From: Apostichopus japonicus
Lineage: Eukaryota > Echinodermata > Holothuroidea > Aspidochirotida > Stichopodidae
DNA length: 64,000 nucleotides
Direction of reading: 5' to 3'
NCBI RefSeq assembly: GCF_037975245.1
Contig: NC_092566.1
Location: forward strand, 16,471,001 to 16,535,000
In this document: positions 58,801 through 64,000 of the stretch, piece by piece
Numbering within the stretch: position 1 is the stretch's first letter
Layout: every line of letters starts with the position of its first letter
Made by a program: the position numbers and the translations under genes
Notes under the pieces: model-generated
Seen by the model: the letters and a program-made list of their open reading frames with translations, nothing else
What the model was told of the DNA's origin: nothing
Database searches by the model: none

Positions 58801-61800
58801 CTGTGGCCAAGTGGATAAGGGCAGTAGCATTTAAAGCAATGAGGCTTAGTGATCGGGAGGTTCCGGATTTCGAAATCCGGCCGGGTCATAGTAAGGTGGG
58901 TTTTTCATCCAAGAGCAATCAACGGTTTCCCATCTGATTAGAAATTAGAAATGACTTTCTAATTTGAAAATATTCCAAATTTGAGTTTAAAATGTTGAAC
59001 TGGAAGCCACCCGGCGTGTGTAAGTTGTAATCCATAAGCCCTGGCGGGTTTCTCCCACATTTTGTGGTCGCTTATGCATCGTAAAAATAACTGCTGATTA
59101 TTTAGATTATTATTTATTTTCATAAAACCTCTTCTTTTTTCCATGTCTGATGCAAGGAGTTAGATGCATCTGCTACAGCAATGATATCCTACTGTTCACT
59201 TTCTTCATACTAGTCAGCTACTGACTAAAGAAATGGGTGGACTCATATGACAATTAGGTTATGGGGATGGGCTAAATTATCGTCCCGTAAGTATTCCAAA
59301 TGAAATTATGAGACAGTCGCTTCTGCAAGTAGCTCAAAATTTTCAAAACACTTTATGAAGACACCACAATATTATTTACCCATACATAAGAGGGATTCTT
59401 ACATTAATTGTTTTAACTTTTACTTGGTTTAGCAGATGCATGACAGTTTCTCTGTTTTTGAGAATGTATAGATAAAGTCTCATATAAATCAATAACTCAC
59501 CATCTTGGAAGGCAACAGAGCAGTATAATGAAAAGGAGGGCCCCGAGGAAGAGTAACAACGCCAAAGCCAGAAGGAGTGCACCAAGCCAACCGATACCAC
59601 CAGCCGCAGCTCCGGATGACACCGGCTGAAAATTAATACAAAACATATTAATAACTGTTTAATTAATTAATTGAAAAATAATTAAAAATTATAAAAAAAA
59701 AAATTAAAAATAATTAAAAAAAAAATTAATTAATTGAAAAATAACTTAATAACTGAAAGCAAGATCTCTTCGTCTTGCATAGACACGCAAATGATAACCT
59801 TCTCATAAAAAGCATTACTTGAAATGGCAGTGTTGTGTATTAAAGTACATGTGACAGGAATCTGTCAATAGAGAGAGAGTTCTTGTAATAAATTGACAGT
59901 TTTTAACTAGATCTTGGAATTGATTCATTTTTAAGATGAGAGAACTTACAAGGGATCTTATGGAAGCTAAAGTTGGTTATTTTTTAATAGTTGCTACAAA
60001 TTTTCTGCATCTTTTGATCAAAACTACATCCATATAGCATTTTGTATCGCAAAGATACATAACTTTTCAAATCTTGTGATAGTTTGTAAAATGCATCTGG
60101 CAACAACAGAAAGATGTTACCATAGCGATTGAGCTCCAAATGTATTTTCGTTATAATATTTCAATTACCAAACAAAGCAAAATAATATCTCTAAAGCAAT
60201 CGTTTACATTTAGATTAAGTTTTATTACGGAAAAAATTGCCAGCTCAGCTTATTAAACATTATCACAGATGTATCAGATTTTATGAAGACTATGATAGCT
60301 TTGGTGACCATTTCAGAAGAACCTCACATCACCAGATCATATTTTCTCTTACAGCTGTTAAATTAATATCGCAGGAAAGAAGCTTAGTACACTACAGTTT
60401 TACTTTATAATTCTCCTCCCCACCCCCATACCCCTCACCCACAACCCACATCCCCTCACCCACAACCCCCATTTCTACCTTCGAGGAAGCCTACAAAAGA
60501 TAAACTTTTAGGCGAATGAGTTCATGCAAGCAATTTGTGATATACAGTAAGACAGAAGAAGTCTAATATAATTGCTAATCAGAAGATATCGTATATAACA
60601 TCATAGAAGCACACTGACAGTTAGGTTTCGCTGCTTAAAGTTTATATCCACTTTTTCCACTTCAAAAATTGGGAAAACATCGACAAATGAATACACTGCA
60701 GTAGATTGGTATATCTTTAACGTTTACATCTCCTTAGCAATGGATGGGTACCTATCTAATCCAAGTTTGCAATAATTAAGTGGGAAAAAAAAGAAAAAAA
60801 GTTAAACAAAATATTTCGCTGTCGGTGTGTAACTATGACATCACACCTAATTTGCTTCAAGTTCATATCATGGTACAAAATGTGACAAAAAAATATCAAC
60901 CATCAACATCTCAAATATGTTATGATGGATGACACTGCTGGTATATTTGACCAGGATTTATAGAGTATGTACCTCTCTCACCCCAGTCAATAGTAATGTG
61001 AGGGGAGGGGTGAGGGTGGGGTGGGGAGGAGAATAATAAAGTATGCTGTAGTGTACCGATTGTCCCTTCAAAGGAGATGAGGATATGAATATTGTTTCTC
61101 AACAAGCAGACAGTATTTAATTGATAAATACTTACATATACATCAACAACACCATTGCCAATGAACAGTCTTTGAATGCTGTCTGCATTCTCATCTATGA
61201 TTCTACAAGTAGAAAAGCGAAAAAGGACTGAATATAAGGATCGATATTCAATGAATATGCATGGAGTCATCAATATACGAAGCCTGAGTAACCAATAATA
61301 ATATTACATTACTTGAACGTCATGTTCATATTGGAATCATAGGTTTGTCCATGGATAATACTGTGTTCAGTGTATAGGTGATTCCATGAGCTTTGGCTGC
61401 AGGACACAAATATACCGGTCCCATGGATGTCCGCTGAAGGTACAGTATAGAGGTGTGACCTTGGGCCTTATGGACAGTATATAGGTGTGACCTTGGGCCT
61501 TGTGGACAGTATATAGGTGTGACATTGGGCCTTACGTACAGTATAGGGATGTGATCATGGGCCTTATGTACAGTAAATAGGTGTGACCATGGACCTTATG
61601 GACAGTATATAAAGGTGTGACCATGGGCCTTATGGACAGTATATAGGTGTGACCATGGGCCTTATGGACAGTATGGGCCTTATGGACAGTATATAGGTGT
61701 GACCATGGGCCTCGTGGACAGTATATAGGTGTGACCATGGGCCTTATGTACAGTAAATAGGTGTGACCATGGACCTTATGGACAGTATATATAGGTGTGA

Positions 61801-64000
61801 CCATGGGCCTTATGGACAGTATGGGCCTTATGGACAGTATATAGGTGTGACCATGGGCCTCGTGGACAGTATATAGGTGTGACCATGGGCCTTATGTACA
61901 GTATATGGGTATGACCATGGGCCTTATGCACAGTATATACGTGTGACCATGGGCCTTATGGACAGTATATATAGGTGTGACCATGGGCCTTATGGACAGT
62001 ATGGGCCTTACGGACAGTATATAGGTGTGACCATGGGCCTCGTGGACAGTATATAAAGGTGTGACCATGGGCCTTATGTACAGTATATAGGTGTAACCAT
62101 GGGCTTTATGTACAGTATGGGCCTTATGGACAGTATATAGGTGTGACCATGGGCCTCGTGGACAGTATATAGGTGTGACCATGGGCCTTATGTACAGTAT
62201 ATGGGTATGACCATGGGCCTTATGCACAGCATATACGTGTGACCATGGGCCTTATGGACAGTATATATAGGTGTGACCATGGGCCTTATGGACAGTATGG
62301 GCCTTACGGACAGTATATAGGTGTGACCATGGGCCTTATGGACAGTATATAGGTGTGACCATGGGCCTTATGTACAGTATATAGGTGTGACCATGGGCCT
62401 TATGCATAGTACATAGGTGTGACCATGGGCCCTATGTACAGTATATAGGTGTGACCATGGGCCCTATGGACAGTATAAAGGTTCGACCATGGGCCTTATG
62501 TACAGTACATAGGTGTGACCATGGGCCTTATGTACAGTACATAGGTGTGACCATGGGCCTTAGGTACAGTATAAAGGTGTGACCATGGGCCTTATGTACA
62601 GTATAAAGGTGTGACCATGGGCCTTATGTACAGTATATAGGTGTGACCATGGGCCTTATGTACAGTATATAGGTGTGACCATGGGCCTTATGTATAGTAC
62701 ATAGGTGTGACCATGGGCCCTATGTACAGTTTATAGGTGTGACCATGGGCCCTATGGACAGTATAAAGGTTCGACCATGGGCCTTATGTACAGTACATAG
62801 GTGTGACCATGGGCCTTATGTACAGTACATAGGTGTGACCATGGGCCTTAGGTACAGTATAAAGGTGTGACCATGGGCCTTATGTACAGTATAAAGGTGT
62901 GACCATGGGCCTTATGTACATTAGATAGGTGTGACCATGGGCCTTATGTACAGTATATAGGTGTGACCATGGGCCTTATGTACAGTATATAGGTGTGACC
63001 ATGGGCCTTATGTACAGTATATAGGTGTGACCATGGGCCTTATGTACAGTGCATAGGTGTGACCATGGGCCTTATGTACAGTACATAGGTGTGACCATGG
63101 GCCTTATGTATAGTACATAGGTGTGACCATGGGCCTTATGTATAGTACATAGGTGTGACCATGGGCCTTATGTATAGTACATAGGTGTGACCATGGGCAT
63201 AACATATACTAACTCCTCTGCCACTTTTAACTTACCTTACAACAGTTCCGGAGTCTTCTATTTGATTTGTTTCTCGGTCGACAACATGGAAGAAAACCAT
63301 AGTCTGACCGATTCGGTTTCCATTCTCGTCTACCACAGCTGTGATGTCATCGATGCGCACAATTCCGCCCGTAAGGTTTGACAAAAGTCTGGCGAGAAAA
63401 AGGTGCAGTAGATCACATTAAGGCTTACTTCTTTTTTATTTGTTTAACTTTATGGTGCGACAATCTCATAGCAATCTTAAAGTTGGTAAAAAATATTTCA
63501 ATAATAATAAATTTGGTTAAAAAAAAATTTAAAAAAAATAAAATTGGTAAAATAATAATGAAATCAACAAAAGACATACTCTCGAAGAATGTCTATTTTC
63601 AGTCGGACATTGGTGACAGAATCTTCTATGACGAGAACCACCCTCTGGTCTGACTCGAGAACATGAATCTGTTAAGAAGAATAAATAAATATGTAACATT
63701 CCATATCATAGTTCTTTCAACGTTATAATAATATACAAATAATGAATGGTTATGAGTGCAAATACATGAGTTGAAAGATGGAATGTTCCATTTAACGAGG
63801 CTCAGCCGAGTTGAATGGAACAAATTACATCTTTCAACGAATGAAATATTTGCACTATTGCACGAATGGAAACCATTCATTATTTGTTTTATACAACACC
63901 TTCAAATTTGGATATAATTGGATGTAAAATGCACTCATGCAACAGATTGTTTTGAACAGACAGGTCTCTCTGCTCTCTTACCATTGAAAAAAGTGCTATC
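54623..64000 (-). CDS. Gene D: cadherin-like transmembrane protein, C-terminal part
   Basis: Minus-strand exons in transcript order: 64000-63982 (partial), 63668-63580, 63388-63236, 61202-61136, 59625-59501, 58728-58636, 57051-56997 and 55846-54623 (stop TAG). Phases join throughout. The extracellular part reads VLESDQRVVLVIEDS, TGGIVRIDDITAV and FFHVVDRETNQI. This resembles the membrane-proximal domain of large cadherins such as cadherin-23 and protocadherin-15. One hydrophobic helix follows (59625-59501), then a Gly/Ala linker and a cytoplasmic tail of about 460 residues with no enzymatic domain. The cadherin repeats should lie beyond 64000. Assignment to a cadherin class is inference from the membrane-proximal motif. 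Confidence 0.75.
56397..56475 (+). mobile_element. 3' tail of a non-LTR element (GTAAAGCGC...GCGCTAT, ATT repeats)
   Basis: TTTGTAAAGCGCTTTGAGC, then ATGATTATGCGCTATATTATT and (ATT)n. This type of ending is widespread in animal LINE and SINE 3' ends. The body upstream is T-rich and not recognisable. Intronic in gene D. Confidence 0.5.
58795..59115 (+). mobile_element. tRNA-derived SINE
   Basis: Head GGTGCTGTGGCCAAGTGG with A-box TGGCCAAGTGGATAAGGGC and a B-box-like GGTTCCGGATTTCGAAATC, closest to class II (Leu/Ser) tRNAs. Body with the core AGTAAGGTGGGTTTTTCATC shared with the SINE at 48150-48318, and an AT-rich tail ending in ATT-type repeats. Intronic in gene D. Confidence 0.7.
59501..59625 (-). 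CDS. Transmembrane exon of gene D
   Basis: A 125-nt exon encodes PVSSGAAAGG, then about 24 hydrophobic residues (Leu/Ala/Phe/Ile) ending LLCCLPRW. This is a single-pass helix with a basic stop-transfer end. Acceptor TTTTCAG, donor GTGAGT. Confidence 0.85.
61136..63668 (-). CDS. Membrane-proximal extracellular exons of gene D (63668-63580, 63388-63236, 61202-61136)
   Basis: Exons of 89, 153 and 67 nt give about 103 residues between the last cadherin region and the TM helix. Phases 0-2, 2-2 and 2-0 connect. The fold is expected to be the ferredoxin-like membrane-adjacent domain of long cadherins, on the motif QRVVLVI...L...L..LTG...RIDDI. Proposed, not shown. Confidence 0.65.
61430..63195. repeat. 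32-bp minisatellite, about 55 copies
   Basis: The unit is ATAGGTGTGACCATGGGCC followed by TTATGTACAGTAT. Variants GGACAG, CTCGTGG and a short-cut TATGGGCC unit group in the left half (61600-62340). The right half is more regular. It fills an intron of gene D and ends about 40 bp from the splice donor of exon 63388-63236. The open frames on the minus strand are repeat artefacts. Confidence 0.95.
63733..63896. mobile_element. Fold-back (MITE-like) element
   Basis: ACAAATAATGAATGGTT at the left matches its inverse at the right, then GTGCAAATA / TATTTGCAC, GTTGAAAGATG / CATCTTTCAAC and GAATGTTCCATT / AATGGAAC pair inward to a central GAGGCTCAGCCGAG. The right arm has about 20 extra bases. The whole ~165 bp could form one hairpin. 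Confidence 0.65.

Noticed and set aside
61532-62227. Minus-strand frames of 90 and 111 codons with HGHTYILYIRP-like repeats
   Set aside because: They are translation of the 32-bp minisatellite within an intron; no other support.
61430-63195. CRISPR-like array of short repeats
   Set aside because: Units are directly tandem with no unique spacers, and the sequence is eukaryotic.

Overview
The window is animal (metazoan) nuclear DNA. Its genes are split into many short exons with clean GT..AG borders, it is AT-rich, and it is crowded with transposon debris. The gene content is adhesion GPCRs with CUB/LDLa/CCP ectodomains, a rolling-stone-like membrane protein and a large cadherin. Together with Penelope-type, LINE, tRNA-SINE and hAT-like repeats, this suggests a marine deuterostome invertebrate, most likely an echinoderm. 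That assignment is inference; no species marker was recognised.

Layout. (1) 1-18844, plus strand: the 3' part of an adhesion GPCR gene, called gene A here. Its order is LDLa/CUB modules, two CCP (sushi) exons, a HormR-like domain, GAIN, GPS and 7TM. The start lies upstream of the window. Several ectodomain exons are duplicated, frameshifted or truncated. Introns hold an inverted-arm Penelope-like element (3402-5916), nested hAT-like elements (7058-9261) and a tRNA-SINE (12932). (2) 19900-27960: a satellite array of 21 monomers of about 317-324 bp, bounded by diverged relatives. (3) 28630-46562, plus strand: gene B, a complete-looking paralogue of gene A. It has a signal peptide, a 589-residue Thr-rich mucin-like stalk, then HormR, GAIN, GPS and 7TM with almost the same exon lengths as gene A. 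The spliced CDS is 3948 nt (1315 aa). One intron holds a ~4 kb inverted-terminus element (37783-41815) containing a dead LINE reverse transcriptase. (4) 49497-51187, plus strand: gene C, a three-exon rolling-stone-family multipass protein of 302 aa. (5) 54623-64000, minus strand: gene D, the 3' end of a cadherin-like gene (membrane-proximal domain, one TM helix, long cytoplasmic tail). One of its introns is filled by a ~1.8 kb, 32-bp minisatellite.

How the parts relate. Genes A and B look like a tandem duplication that kept the signalling half (GAIN/GPS/7TM) and exchanged the sensing half: CUB/LDLa/CCP modules against an O-glycosylation-prone mucin stalk. The ectodomain exons are symmetric phase 1-1, so modules can be gained or lost without breaking the reading frame. 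Partly duplicated and dead exon copies show that this is or was happening. The most unusual protein-level signal is cysteine counts that complement each other: each LDLa exon encodes five cysteines rather than six, and each CUB exon encodes one.

Limits: everything is read by eye. Exon borders come from consensus splice sites, paralogue comparison and reading-frame continuity. Transposon family names rest on motifs and termini, not on database searches.
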